DNA of 64,000 bases from Streptomyces cathayae (GTDB lineage Bacteria > Actinomycetota > Actinomycetes > Streptomycetales > Streptomycetaceae). The position numbers and the translations under genes are program-made. The stretch spans positions 7,400,555-7,464,554 of the forward strand of contig NZ_CP121682.1 of the NCBI RefSeq assembly GCF_029760955.1, given 5' to 3'. Position 1 is the first letter of the stretch; each line of letters starts with the position of its first letter. Positions 36,652 to 46,608 of this stretch are shown piece by piece. Under the pieces are notes generated by a model, which did no database searches, was not told the DNA's origin, and saw only the letters and a program-made list of their open reading frames with translations.

Positions 36652-37626
36652 ATGGGGATCGACGAGGCATTCGACGCGCTGCAGAAGTCCGTCGACGAGG
36701 ACATCAAGAAAACGCGGCTGGCCCGCGGGCGCCGGGACCTGTTCAAGGAGGCGCTGCTGAAAGAGCCCGACGTCCTCGAGACGTTCGGATCGGGCTCCTT
36801 GAGCCGCAGCACGCAGCTCAAGCCCATCCACGACGTTGACATCGTCGTCGTCTACGACCCGGACGAACACCCCGAGTGGGGGAGCAGCGGGCCGAGCGCG
36901 GAGGAGGCCCTCGAGCACATCCGCTCCCAGGTCAACCGGCTGCTGAGCCAGAGCAAAGGCACTCACGCCACCGTGGTTCGGCACACCCTGCTGCGCAACC
37001 ACGCCGTCAAGTGCTTCCTCGACGACCCCGACGACCCGGAGGCCTTCACCGTCGACGTCATGGCCGCGCTGCGCCAGCCTGACAACTCGCTGCTCATCCC
37101 CGAGCAGCTCAGCGCCCGATGGGTGCCAGCCAACCCCGAATACCTGATCAACATGGTGGCCGAACACCAGCGGGACTGGTCGTACTTCCGGCCGCTGGTC
37201 AGGCTGCTCAAGCAGTGGCGACTCGACGTGCAGGTCGAAGGGCGCATCAAGTCCCTCGTCATGGAGGTCCTTGCCCTGCAGTGCCTGCCCGCGTCCGGCA
37301 ACCGTTGCCAGGGGTTGAAGACGTTCTTCACCGCCGCCGCGACCCGGGTCAACGAAGGCGTGTGGGACCCGGCCGGTCTGTGCGGCGAGATCCAGCCCGA
37401 CCTGGATCGCGAAGGTCTGTCGGCTGCGTTCGCCGAAGCCGCGGACCTGGCAGACCAGGCCTGCACGGCGGCGGCCGAAGGCGACACAGACGAGGCGCTG
37501 CGGTTGTGGCAGGAGATCTTCGGTGAGGACTTCCCGGCTCCCGCCGCTGCCCCCAAGAGCACCGCGTTGATAGGCGCGCCCGCGCTCATCAGCCCCCGCC
37601 CCATCAAGGACGCACCCCAGGGATGA
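36652..37626 (+). CDS. CD-NTase (cGAS/DncV-like nucleotidyltransferase) of CBASS
   Basis: 324 residues; the ATG is eight bases after GAGGAGG. Catalytic core: ETFGSGSLSRST with G48-S49, then HDVDIVVVYDP with D61 and D63, and the third acidic residue D135 in FTVDVMAAL. This is the active-site set that makes cyclic di- or oligonucleotides. The region from YLINMVAEHQRDWSYFRPLV to LWQEIFGEDFPAPAA is the helical C-terminal (OAS-like sensor) lobe. The chain ends in a flexible tail finishing KDAPQG. A C-terminal small residue is where Cap2 conjugates CD-NTase in type II CBASS. First gene of an overlapping run with the E2-, E1- and JAMM-like genes. The exact nucleotide product cannot be read; SAVED effectors generally sense cyclic trinucleotides. 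Confidence 0.9.
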   Translation: MGIDEAFDALQKSVDEDIKKTRLARGRRDLFKEALLKEPDVLETFGSGSLSRSTQLKPIHDVDIVVVYDPDEHPEWGSSGPSAEEALEHIRSQVNRLLSQSKGTHATVVRHTLLRNHAVKCFLDDPDDPEAFTVDVMAALRQPDNSLLIPEQLSARWVPANPEYLINMVAEHQRDWSYFRPLVRLLKQWRLDVQVEGRIKSLVMEVLALQCLPASGNRCQGLKTFFTAAATRVNEGVWDPAGLCGEIQPDLDREGLSAAFAEAADLADQACTAAAEGDTDEALRLWQEIFGEDFPAPAAAPKSTALIGAPALISPRPIKDAPQG

Positions 37627-38180
37627 CGACCGCACCTGTCTGTGGCGCCCGCACTCCCATCGCCTGGTGGGAGTGCGAACCACGCCGACTGCGACGAGAC
37701 CGGGAGGAGATCCCTGCCCACTTCCCGGACCTCGTCTTCAGTGACGAGGGAGCGGGAAGCTGGGAGGGCACGCTGCCGCGCTGGCCGTTCGGTCGGCCCG
37801 AGCCCACCCACCTCACCGACTGGATAGGCGAGAGCGGCCTCCGACTGCGCCTGGCATACAGCCAGGCTTACCCCATGGTGGCCCCGCGCATCATCCCGCT
37901 GGACCCGCTGCCCGCCCCGTTCGAGTGGACCCAGCACATCTGGCACGTCAACGGAGACGCCAGCCTGTGCCTCCTGCAGGACGACGTATGGACGGGCCGT
38001 GAGACCGTTGTCGACCTGCTACTGAAGGCCGCCGGCTGGCGGATCGAGTACGCGCTGATGAAATACCAGGCGATCGAGGAGATGACCGGCAGCGGCATCG
38101 TCACCGACCACCGGCTCGACCACTTCCTGGCCCAGCCCCCGCCACCCGGGGACGGCGGGCAGGACGGTCCCGCGTGCTGA
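37623..38180 (+). CDS. Prokaryotic E2-like ubiquitin-conjugating-fold protein
   Basis: 185 residues; the ATG overlaps the CD-NTase stop (ATGA). The block WTQHIWHVNGDASLCLLQDD is the prokaryotic E2 signature: a histidine followed by N-x-D-x-S-L-C-L with catalytic C116, then W and helices LLLKAAGWRIEYALMKYQA. In characterised type II CBASS (Cap2) this E2 fold is fused to the E1 domain. Here it is a separate gene. It would carry the CD-NTase as a thioester and pass it to a target, priming the synthase. Confidence 0.8.
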   Translation: MTTAPVCGARTPIAWWECEPRRLRRDREEIPAHFPDLVFSDEGAGSWEGTLPRWPFGRPEPTHLTDWIGESGLRLRLAYSQAYPMVAPRIIPLDPLPAPFEWTQHIWHVNGDASLCLLQDDVWTGRETVVDLLLKAAGWRIEYALMKYQAIEEMTGSGIVTDHRLDHFLAQPPPPGDGGQDGPAC

Positions 38181-39453
38181 TCCTCATTCCACAGGACGCC
38201 GCGACCGTACTCCGCGCCTCGGGCGCATGGGGCCGGCTGTCGTTGCGTATCAGCCAGCCGGACGACCTCGCTGTGGTAGGCGGAATCTCCGAGGGCGGCG
38301 GCTCCATCATCTCGGTCGACCCGCCGCCGCCCGCCCCCCGCCTGCTCGCCAGCTGCGACTCCCGCCCTACCGGCTACTGGTACCGGGCCAAGAACGAACT
38401 GCACGCGCTCTGGCACCTCCTGCGAGTACGGCGTGACACGGCCATGAAACTTGACGTGTTCAAGGACGCCGTCCCCAACGGTTTCAAGACGCCGGGCGAC
38501 GGCGGCTATGTCGCCCTCACCCACGCCCCCGGCGTGAAGGACGCTTATCCCGAAAGCCGTCTGCCCGACCTCGTCGCCTGGCACGTCACCCGCGCGGGCT
38601 TCCAGCCCCTCGAGATGTCGGCCGAGCCCGAAACCACCGGGATTCGGCAACTCGACCATCACTGGCCCGTACAGGAACTGCAGAATGCCCACATCATGCT
38701 GGTCGGGGCGGGGAGTATCGGCTCGGCCACCGCGCATGCGCTGGCCGGCTACGGCATCGGGCACCTCACCCTCGTCGATCCTGACCGCCTCCAATGGCAC
38801 AACCTCGTCCGGCACACCAGTTCCCGCAGGCACATCGGCCGCACCAAAGTCACCGCACTGGCTGAGGAACTCACCCAGCTGCGCCCCGACACCGCCGTCA
38901 CCCCCTCGCCCTGGACGTCATCGAGCACGCCGACCAGATCCGCGCCCTCCTCATGGACACCCACCTCGTCGTGTGTACGGCTGACGGGGTGGCCGCACGC
39001 CGCGTCACCGGCCACCTGGCCCGCCGCGCGGACCGCACCGCCATCCTTGCCTGCGTTCTGCAGTACGGAGCCCTCGGCGAAATCATCCGGCTGCACCCAT
39101 GGCGCCGGCACGGCTGCCTGACCTGCCGCCGCCACAGCCTCACCGAAGCCGGCAGCCTCGACCCCGAACCCGCCCTGGACGCCGGATACGGCACCGGAAC
39201 CCGACACCGACCGATGACCGCCGTCGGCCCGGACCTCCACCTCGTCGCCCACCTCGCGGCGAAGACCGCCGCCGCCACCCTCCTCGAACACGCCGGACAC
39301 CCCGATCAGCGCCTCCCCGGAGAACACGCCCTGATCGGACTGCGCCGCCAACCTGGCTGGGCCGCGCCCTTCGACCTCGGCCGCACCGCCGAACTTCGCT
39401 GGCTTCCCGCCACCCCGCCGCGGCCCGGCTGCCCCACCTGCGAAGCGCCATGA
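38174..39453 (+). pseudogene. E1-like (ThiF-fold) activating enzyme with an apparent frameshift
   Basis: The GTG start overlaps the E2 stop by seven bases. Residues 1-165 are a family-specific N-terminal domain. The adenylation domain follows: IMLVGAGSIGSATAHALAGY (nucleotide loop, G178-S184) and LVDPDRLQWHNLVRH (D202, N210, R213). Near 38898 the frame slips in CACCCCCTC. The next frame continues as HPLALDVIEHADQIRALLMD, THLVVCTADGVAARRV, HPWRRHGCLTCRRHSLTEAG (candidate catalytic cysteines) and ends at 39453. With the shift repaired the protein has about 426 residues. It would adenylate the CD-NTase C terminus. Real lesion or sequence error cannot be told apart here. Confidence 0.8.
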
Positions 39454-39895
39454 CCCCGCAGCCCGTGACCGTCGTACACCTCACTGCTCCGGCCGCCCTC
39501 GCGATCACCACCGAACTGCACACGGTCGACCACACCACCGAGACCGGGGGAATCCTGCTCGGACACCACACCAGATACACCGTCACGATCTGCCACGCCG
39601 GGGCCCCCGGACCTGCCGCCGTCCGCACCCCTACGTACTTCCTGCGCGACCTCGGGCACGCTCAGATACTCGCCGACGAGGCATTCACGGCCGACCGCAG
39701 CGTCTGGGTCGGTGAATGGCATACCCATCCCGCGGGCCTCCCGGCCCCAGTGCACGCGACACGGCCACCTACCGTCAGCTCGCGGAAGATCCTGAGCTCG
39801 GCTTCCACAGTGTCGTCGCGCTGATCTTCGCCTGCCGGGAGGGCGCTGGACGGGAACCGCCTGGACCTGCCACAGCCGGCGCGTCACCCCTGTAG
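39450..39895 (+). pseudogene. JAMM/Mov34 isopeptidase (Cap3-like) with an apparent frameshift
   Basis: The ATG overlaps the E1 stop (ATGA). The first frame gives E31 in TTETGGILLGHH and the zinc-binding WVGEWHTHPAGLPAP with H91 and H93. One base is missing after CCGGCCCC; the next frame continues SARDTATYRQLAEDPELGFH to ALIFACREGAG and ends at 39895. The repaired motif is H-x-H-x10-D, a complete JAMM centre. Cap3-type proteases cut CD-NTase conjugates and damp the system. Repaired length is about 148 residues. Fourth gene of the run. Confidence 0.8.
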
Positions 39896-40140
39896 AGCTC
39901 ACCATCAGCCCCGTGGGCAGACCGATATGAGCCGCTGCCACAGGTTCTTTGTGTCCCTGGCCTCTGTGCCCGGCGGCGCCGACAGCCATCGCACAGCCAA
40001 CCCAACCCACTACCGCCGCTCGTGGTGCTCCACCCTGCCAGCACGCACCCGAAGCCGGATTGGGAACTCACCGCGAGCAACCCCCGTCCCTCGCCTGGCC
40101 GCTCAAATATCGGTTGCCCGGGCGTTGCCGGAAGCAGACC
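39896..40140. other. Gap between the CBASS operon and the Tn7-like module
   Basis: Convergent 3' ends of the CBASS run and the transposition genes meet here. No gene and no obvious transposon end repeat could be identified by eye. Confidence 0.4.
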
Positions 40141-41223
40141 CTATGCCCAGTCGTCCTCCAGGTCGCCGCGGCCGACGACCATGTCGTCGAGACCTTCCTG
40201 GGTGATCGCTTCGGTGCCGTCCTCGATGGACTGCTGAGCGGTCTGGCACAGGAGCTGATCCAGGGTGTCCATGTAGCCGCCGGTCCGCGCGTGGAGCTCC
40301 GTGTCGAAGTCGAGGAGCTTTCCTGCACCAGGGACATGGTTGTACAGACGGAGGTTCTTGTCGTAGTCCATCAGGACGGTGCGCCAGGCGTCCTGCTGTC
40401 CCTCGTGGAAGGGGATGCGGCGGATCCGCATCACGGGCAGCGTGGTGCGGAACTGCTCGGACTGGTCGGGGCGTTCGCCGTGACGGCGATGGCGGAGAGC
40501 TTCCTCGACGATGTCGACGGCACCGTTTCCGCAGTAGATGACGGAGGCGCGCAGACGGGCCTGCAGGCTGTCGAAGTAGGCGAAGGCCTTCGTCAGGTCG
40601 TTGCTGTGGATGCGGTCGATCCCGTCGATGCAGATCAGGGAGGTGCCGCTCTCCCGCATCGTGTGGATGACCGGTTCGGTCATGTCGGTGCTGCGGTAGG
40701 TCCGCTTGTCGAGGTTGAGGGTGTGGTCCATGCCGAAGAAGTCGGCGAAGGGCAGGGACCAGTCCAGGTTGCATTCGTGGCGCGGCGGGACGTTGATGTA
40801 GACGACGGGGGTCCATTCCCTGTCCGGCCGGCGTTCGTTCTCCAGCAGTCCCTGATAGGCGCGGGCGATCTGCGCCAGCAGGGTGGACTTGCCGGCACAC
40901 CCGTCGATGACCATGCTCATGCGCTTTCCGACTCGCCTGAACCGGTTGGTGCGCAGAGTACGACGGGCGTCCAGCAGACCCCGGGTCACGTCGGGGGTGC
41001 TCACGCAGGGCAGGTTTCCGTGGTACATCATCCGCACGTCGGTGTCGGGGAGTTTCGTGCCCGAGGGGGCACAGTCGGCCAGGTCCGGGGGCTTGGGTTC
41101 GTGGTGCACGAAGTCCATCAGACCCTCGCGCGTCGAGAGCAGGTCGGGATCCAGCAGTCGGTACAAGGGGGCCGGGGCCACATCTAGGGTGACTGGGCTC
41201 TGCGAGGTGTGCGTGGTGGGCAT
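40141..41223 (-). CDS. tnsC: TnsC/TniB-type AAA ATPase of a Tn7-like element
   Basis: 360 residues. Walker A is IDGCAGKSTLLAQIA (about residues 107-120), Walker B is SLICIDGIDRIHSNDL, and the sensor region is ASVIYCGNG. Pattern and size fit the TnsC/TniB ATPases that link target selector and transposase. The ATG overlaps the TnsB stop by one base (TGATG), so it is translationally coupled and last in the run tniQ-tnsA-tnsB-tnsC. It ends GRGDLEDDWA. Intact. Confidence 0.85.
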   Translation of the reverse strand: MPTTHTSQSPVTLDVAPAPLYRLLDPDLLSTREGLMDFVHHEPKPPDLADCAPSGTKLPDTDVRMMYHGNLPCVSTPDVTRGLLDARRTLRTNRFRRVGKRMSMVIDGCAGKSTLLAQIARAYQGLLENERRPDREWTPVVYINVPPRHECNLDWSLPFADFFGMDHTLNLDKRTYRSTDMTEPVIHTMRESGTSLICIDGIDRIHSNDLTKAFAYFDSLQARLRASVIYCGNGAVDIVEEALRHRRHGERPDQSEQFRTTLPVMRIRRIPFHEGQQDAWRTVLMDYDKNLRLYNHVPGAGKLLDFDTELHARTGGYMDTLDQLLCQTAQQSIEDGTEAITQEGLDDMVVGRGDLEDDWA

Positions 41224-43612
41224 CAGGTCTCCTGCGGGATGGGGGAGGCCGACGACGGGTCTTCTCCGGCGCGGGAGGGCGGCTCGGCGGCGAGATTGCG
41301 GAAGATGTCTCCGGCCGCTCCGTCCAGACGGGGCGTCTTCGCGGGGCCGGGGCGGCGACGGCGCGGAGGTCCGTCTGCGGCAGGGGGCAGTGCGTCGTCG
41401 GGATCGACCGGGTCGGGCTCGACGGGTGCCGCACGGTCCGCTGGCCGGGGAAGAGGTCCCTGGCGGGGACGTTCAGCGACGGCGCGGCGGGCACGCGTGC
41501 GGGGTCGGCCGGGGCGATGCCCGCGTAGGGGTTGAAGGGCGTCTCGGCGATGTCCACCGGCTGAGGGACGAACGCGGCCACCGGCACGGCGTCACGGACG
41601 GCCGGAGTGTCTTTGGGCGAGGGACCCTTGCGTGCGCGGTCCAGCAGTTCGTCCACGGCGCGGGTGATCTCCTCCTCGCCACCTTCCCGGCCGCAACGGT
41701 CCGCGACGATGTCGGCGGCCCGTTCCCACAGGTACTGGGTCCAGGCATCGTTGATCAAATGCTGGTACTTGAAGTCGAACGGCACCCACGGGCTGCGGGC
41801 CGGGTCCTTCTCGGCCGTGTGGTCGTACAGCCATACCCGGCCCGGTGTGTAGGGGTTGTAGTAGACCGACCAATGGCGGCCCTGTCCCTTGATGCCGGTG
41901 TGGCGGTTCTTGAACTCGCTGATGCGGTGGCTGATATACGTGCGGTTGTCGATCCGGATGCCCTCGCGGGTGACGATCCGCTTCACGTTGAGCAGCAGTT
42001 TGCGGTTCTCGTCGGGGGTGGCGGGCCGGGGCACGGCGCCTTCCGTGGCGACGGCGGCGGCGTACATCTGGTTCGGTGTGAGGACGAGGCCGGGCAGGAA
42101 GGGGGAGCGCAGCCCTTCGTGTGGATGCTGCTGCCAGTGGGTGGCCACCCACTCGTGCCACATCTCCTGCACTCGGTTGATCGGCCACAACCGCTCCTGC
42201 CCGACCCTCTTCCCGCGCGTGGCCAGGCTGTCGCCGGTGTAGCCGGCGACGAACTGGGAGAATCCGTTCTTGATCGAGTGGTTGGTGCGCTCGATGATCG
42301 CTTTGTCTTCGGCGGTGCGTTCCCGGGCGGGCTCCACGCCGATGTTCAGCATGCTGCACGCGTCCTTGAAATGCTGGGCCTTGAAGATCCTGGCGTTGTC
42401 GACGACCACCGTCTTGGGGCGCACCACCGGCCGGGCGGCCGCACCTGCCATGCGGGGATCGCCGGCGGCCATCTGCTCGTAGGGCAGGTCGGAGTTCTCG
42501 GCCAGGGCCTGAGGCGACCAGCCGGGACGTGCCGGCAGGGGGGCCAGCGCCTGTGCGAGCAGCAGGGCCGCGTCCAGGGACCTGGTGCCGCGCCCCCCGC
42601 GGCGTCGGCTTCCGGGCCCCTTCTTGCGGCCGGGCCGTTTGGGCACGACGATCCCGGCCGGGATGGTGCGGCTGAGGGTGTCGATGGCGTAGGTCAGCTC
42701 CAGCGAGACCGGCCGGCCGTCGTCCCCGCGGGCCACCACGTCCAGTCCGGTGGAGTCGATCTGGACGCGTTCCCCCAGCAGCGACACCATGACCGGCTGG
42801 TAGGGCGGCTCGGGCCCCTGCTTGTCCCTGCCTGCGGGCGCTGCGGAGGCGTGGGAGATCCCCAGGCGTTTGAGCAGGTCGTAGAAGGTGGACCGGGCGG
42901 GCATCAACTCCTTGTACTCGTTCGGGTATGCGTGGCGCAGCGCGGTACGTACCTGGGTGCGCAGGCGTGAGAGCGTGCCCACCGACAAGCCGTCCTGGGC
43001 CTTGTCCTGCTGGCGGATCACCTCCACCACCCGCTCGTCGACGCGACCGTAGGGGGCGGTGGTGCGCAGCCACCGCTCATCGACCAGGCCGAGCAGCCCC
43101 TGCTTCTCGTAGGCCAGGCATTTACGCTGCACCGTGGCGACCGAACCGCGCAGGCCGACAGCTTTCAGCTCGGTGGCCTTCAGGGCATAGCGCTCGGTCC
43201 GGGTGGTCGTTGCCGGGTCATAGCCCGGGCGGGGGACGAACGCACCCTGCGAGCCGACCGGGCGACCGGTCAGTACTTCGCGGACGTGTTCCTCCCAGTC
43301 CCGCATCTGCTTCAGATGATGTTCGGCAAGCCGGTTCAGCACCGCCCAGTCCGGCTCCGCCTCAGGCTCCTGCGGCGTCCCGTCACCCTCTAGCACCGCG
43401 AAGTCCGCGGCACAGACAAGGACCGAGACCACGACCAGCGCGTCCTGCCCGCCCTCCTCCAGGGCGACCAGGTGCACCAGGGTGCCCTGCACAGCACCGA
43501 TCAGATACCGCCCGGCCTTCCACCGCACGGTCATCCCCGGCCGCAGACCGTCCGCCCCTCCGGCAGGCGCAGAACGCAGGGGATCCGCCACCGGCGCGGC
43601 CGGGACACTCAC
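41223..43612 (-). pseudogene. tnsB: TnsB-type DDE transposase with an apparent frameshift near the C terminus
   Basis: The GTG start overlaps the TnsA stop (GTGA). About 720 residues are readable in the first frame: an N-terminal Mu/TnsB-like helix-turn-helix part (VGLRGSVATVQRKCLAYEKQ, STFYDLLKRLGISHASAA), catalytic core with VQIDSTGLDVVA (Asp), TVVVDNARIFKAQHF (Asp) and ERTAEDKAIIERTNHS (Glu), then a C-terminal β-barrel region (RHWSVYYNPYTPGRVWLYDH). At about 41443 (CTTCCCCGG) the frame slips; the next frame gives ADRAAPVEPDPVDPDDALPP to SSASPIPQET and stops on the TnsC start. Only the acidic TnsC-contacting tail is affected, so even the shifted protein might retain strand-transfer activity. 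Confidence 0.85.
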
Positions 43613-44316
43613 CGCGCCTCCTGGACGGCCCACACCATGCTGTCCGGAGTCAAAGGCCGCTCCCAGTCGCAGGTCAGCGCCCCCGTCCACAGAAGATGCC
43701 AGCAACGGGCCCTGCCCTGGCCCGGGGGCAGACCCGCGGCATCGGCCCCCTCACCTGCGGACCGCGGCCGCGCGAACACCTCCAGCAAGGCACCCTTCGC
43801 CGCCTCATCGGGATACTCGTCGTGGCGGAACTGGGAGACGATGTACACGTTGCGGCGCAGCTGACCTGCCGGCGCGTACGCAGCCCGCACCTCCCAGCCC
43901 GCGTCGTCGGCCGCGGCCCGCGCCACTGCCCACTCCTGCTCATCCGGCTCCCGCCAGGCGGGGGAGTAGAAGTAGAACACACGCTGCCCGCCCACCGTAC
44001 GGGCCAAAAAAGCCGGTTCCACCACGACCTTGCCCTCACCCACCCCGTACTCCAACTGCAGTGACGCAGCGCCCAGATAGGCAATGTCCGGGTCGCGGTC
44101 GAGGAACATCGCCGCGAACGCGTGCTCCTTCGACCGGCACAGGATGTCCTTCTTCGTGGTTGACGACCACCATCGCGACACCTTGGACTTGCGGCCCTTG
44201 TAAGGACGTTGCTCGTTCAACACCGGCCATTCCTCCACCGGTGTCCCCCGCAGCACGGCAGCCGACACCAGCCGCTCACGACCCAGGTCGTCGCGGTGAC
44301 GGACCCGCACCTCCAT
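43609..44316 (-). CDS. tnsA: TnsA-type endonuclease of a Tn7-like element
   Basis: 235 residues; GGAGGG precedes the ATG. The N-terminal nuclease core has STTKKDILCRSKEHAFAAMFLDRDP and AASLQLEYGVGEGKVVVEPAF, the E...D/E...K arrangement of TnsA, then VFYFYSPAW. TnsA cuts the 5' ends of the element while TnsB cuts the 3' ends, giving cut-and-paste movement. The stop overlaps the tnsB start. Reasonably confident from sequence pattern plus operon context. Confidence 0.75.
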   Translation of the reverse strand: MEVRVRHRDDLGRERLVSAAVLRGTPVEEWPVLNEQRPYKGRKSKVSRWWSSTTKKDILCRSKEHAFAAMFLDRDPDIAYLGAASLQLEYGVGEGKVVVEPAFLARTVGGQRVFYFYSPAWREPDEQEWAVARAAADDAGWEVRAAYAPAGQLRRNVYIVSQFRHDEYPDEAAKGALLEVFARPRSAGEGADAAGLPPGQGRARCWHLLWTGALTCDWERPLTPDSMVWAVQEAR

Positions 44317-44616
44317 CGGCTGCCCTCCACCCGTACCGTGCCCAGGGCGCCCCGGACACAGGACGCAGCATCCCCGTCCGCCGCGCCACCCGGTAGGAGG
44401 AGCCGTCTGGCTCACCCGAACGAGTGGGTCCGGATTGCGATCTCGCCAGAACGCCTGCTACCGCCCTCGTAGCCGGCCGACAGGCGGCGCCGGCTGATCC
44501 CCGGCCGCCGCAGAATGACACACAACGCACCGCCGCCGAGCGGGGTCAGAGGAACAGCCGGTCCATCGAGTCGGGCAGCCGCACCCAGGGAAGGCACGTC
44601 GAATCCTCCAGCGACG
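44317..44616. other. 300-bp gap between tniQ and tnsA
   Basis: No coding frame is convincing. It separates the tniQ 3' end from tnsA on the same strand and may hold the promoter of the tnsABC run. Confidence 0.4.
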
Positions 44617-45429
44617 TCAGGGGGAGGGGAGCGCGTGCCTGGTGGCCTTGCTCATCTCGTCCCTGATCCACTTACTCAGTGGCTGACCGCTGCGCACCAC
44701 CGTGAGGTAGTCGTGCGCAAGAGGACGGTGCTGACCGTGCCAGATGGCCAACGGCCCGGCCAACCTGTAGCCGTACCGCCGGCTGACCCGCGGTAGCCAC
44801 TCCCGGTGCTCGGCTTTGCTCAGCGCACCGCTCAGGCGCCGTACTTCCAGCCAGGCCAGATCCCAAGTCAGCAGGGCCAGCCAGCCGAACTGGGCCAGCG
44901 GCCGCACCCGCTGCTCACCTAACTCCACAGCCAACTGGTTCCACTGCCTCACTTTCTCGGGCCTGTACGGACAGCCGGAGTGCGCCAGGATGGAATACGC
45001 GTCCGCCTGCACCCACCGTGCGGCGACGGGGCCCAGGCGTTTCACGACCCGGTTCAGACGCTGCTGAGCCTGCACGACCTCACGCAGAGGACGGAGATCG
45101 ATATAGGGACGCCGGATGCTGCGCGAGTTGTCCGTCCACCGCTGATGACGCAGACACACATGCCACGGGTCGGGCAGGATCAACCACGCCGGAGAGCGGG
45201 TCCCACGCTGCGCCGCACACAGGGAGCAAGCCTGGACGACGTAGCCGGCCCGCGCGTCCCACGGCCATTCCCAGTCCTCCACCGCACCGGCGGGCATAAG
45301 AAACTCATCGCTCAGACTCACCAGGCGCTTTTGCATCTCTGCCACGGTCCGCCCGGCCAGATGGGACTGCTGCACGGACAGGTGACACCTGACCTGGCTT
45401 GCTGAGAGGCGGCCTGGAAGGATGTTGCA

Positions 45430-45723
45430 GTGCCCAAGCCGTATCCGAAGGAGTTCCGCGAGGACGTCGTGCGGGTCGCGCGCAACCGCGAGCCCGGCGT
45501 CACGCTGGAACAGATCGCCGCCGACTTCGGCGTCCACCCGATCACGCTGTCGAAGTGGCTGCGCCGCGCCGACGCCGAGGAGGGCGCCGGGCCCGCACCA
45601 GTGTCGGGTGAGTCGGCCGAGCTGCGCGAGGCCCGCAAGCGCATCCGGCTCCTGGAGCAGGAGAACGAGGTGCTGCGCAGGGCTGCGGCGTATTTGTCGC
45701 AGGCAAACCTGCCGTCAAAATGA
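45430..45723 (+). CDS. IS3-family transposase OrfA
   Basis: 97 residues from GTG (PKPYPKEFREDVVRVARNRE). Helix-turn-helix VTLEQIAADFGVHPITLSKW and a leucine-zipper-like tail RIRLLEQENEVLRRAAAYLS. The stop overlaps the orfB start (ATGATG), the arrangement used for programmed frameshifting in this family. Confidence 0.85.
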   Translation: MPKPYPKEFREDVVRVARNREPGVTLEQIAADFGVHPITLSKWLRRADAEEGAGPAPVSGESAELREARKRIRLLEQENEVLRRAAAYLSQANLPSK

Positions 45724-46608
45724 TGTACCCGCTCGTCCGCGAGCTGGCCGCCGCCGATGCCCCTTGCCGGGTGCCGGTGGCGGTGACGTGCCGGGTACTC
45801 AATCTGACCCGCCAGCCCTACTACCGGTGGCTGGCCTGCCCGGTCACCGATGCCGAGCTGGCCGAGGCATACCGGGCCAACGCCCTGTTGAACGCGCACC
45901 GCGACGACCCGGAGTTCGGCCACCGCTTCCTCCTCGACGAGGCCCGCGCAGCCGGTGAGCCGATGGCCGAGCGGACCGCCTGGCGGATCTGCCGCGACAA
46001 CCAGTGGTGGAGCGCGTTCGGCAAGCGCAGAGGCCGCGGGAAGACCGTCAAGGCCGCCCTGCGGTCCACGACGACGGGTGCGGCGCGTCTTCACCGCCGA
46101 CGGGCCGAACCGGCTGTGGCTGACGGACATCACCGAACACGCCACCGGCGAGGGCAAGCTGTACCTGTGCGCGGTCAAGGACGTCTACTCGGGCCGCATC
46201 GTGGGCTATTCCATCGATGCCCGGATGAAGTCCAGCCTCGCCGTGAGAGCCCTTGAATCCGCCGTCGCCCGTCGCGACCAGGTCGCAGGATGCATTGTGC
46301 ATTCCGACCGCGGGTCGCAGTTTCGCTCACGGAAGTTCGTCGCAGTTCTCGCACGTCACAGCATGATCGGATCGATGGGGAGAGTCGGTGCCGCCGGCGA
46401 CAACGCGGCCATGGAGAGCTTCTTCGCGCTGCTGCAGAACAACGTCCTCGACCGCCGTACCTGGGCCACCCGCCAGGAGTTGCGGATCGCGATCGTGACC
46501 TGGATCGAGCGCACCTACCACCGACGCCGGCGCCAGAAACGCCTGGCCCGATTGACCCCCGTCGAGTACGAGACCATCATGACCCCAGCCGCAGCCCTGG
46601 CTGCATAA
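45720..46608 (+). pseudogene. IS3-family transposase OrfB with one frameshift
   Basis: MMYPLVRELAAADAPCRVPV, RFLLDEARAAGEPMAERTAW and NQWWSAFGKRRGRGKTVKAA are in the first frame. A shift near 46060-46075 leads into RRVFTADGPNRLWLTDITEH (first Asp), GCIVHSDRGSQFRSRKFVAV (second Asp) and AGDNAAMESFFALLQNNVLD (Glu), ending LTPVEYETIMTPAAALAA. All catalytic residues are present, so inactivation depends on whether the shift is real. Confidence 0.8.

Noticed and set aside
40103-43705. One 1200-residue transposase reading through the tnsC region
   Set aside because: After about 41443 the composition turns Pro/Arg-rich. The next frame has an acidic tail ending on the tnsC start, and tnsC itself occupies the rest in a clean frame.
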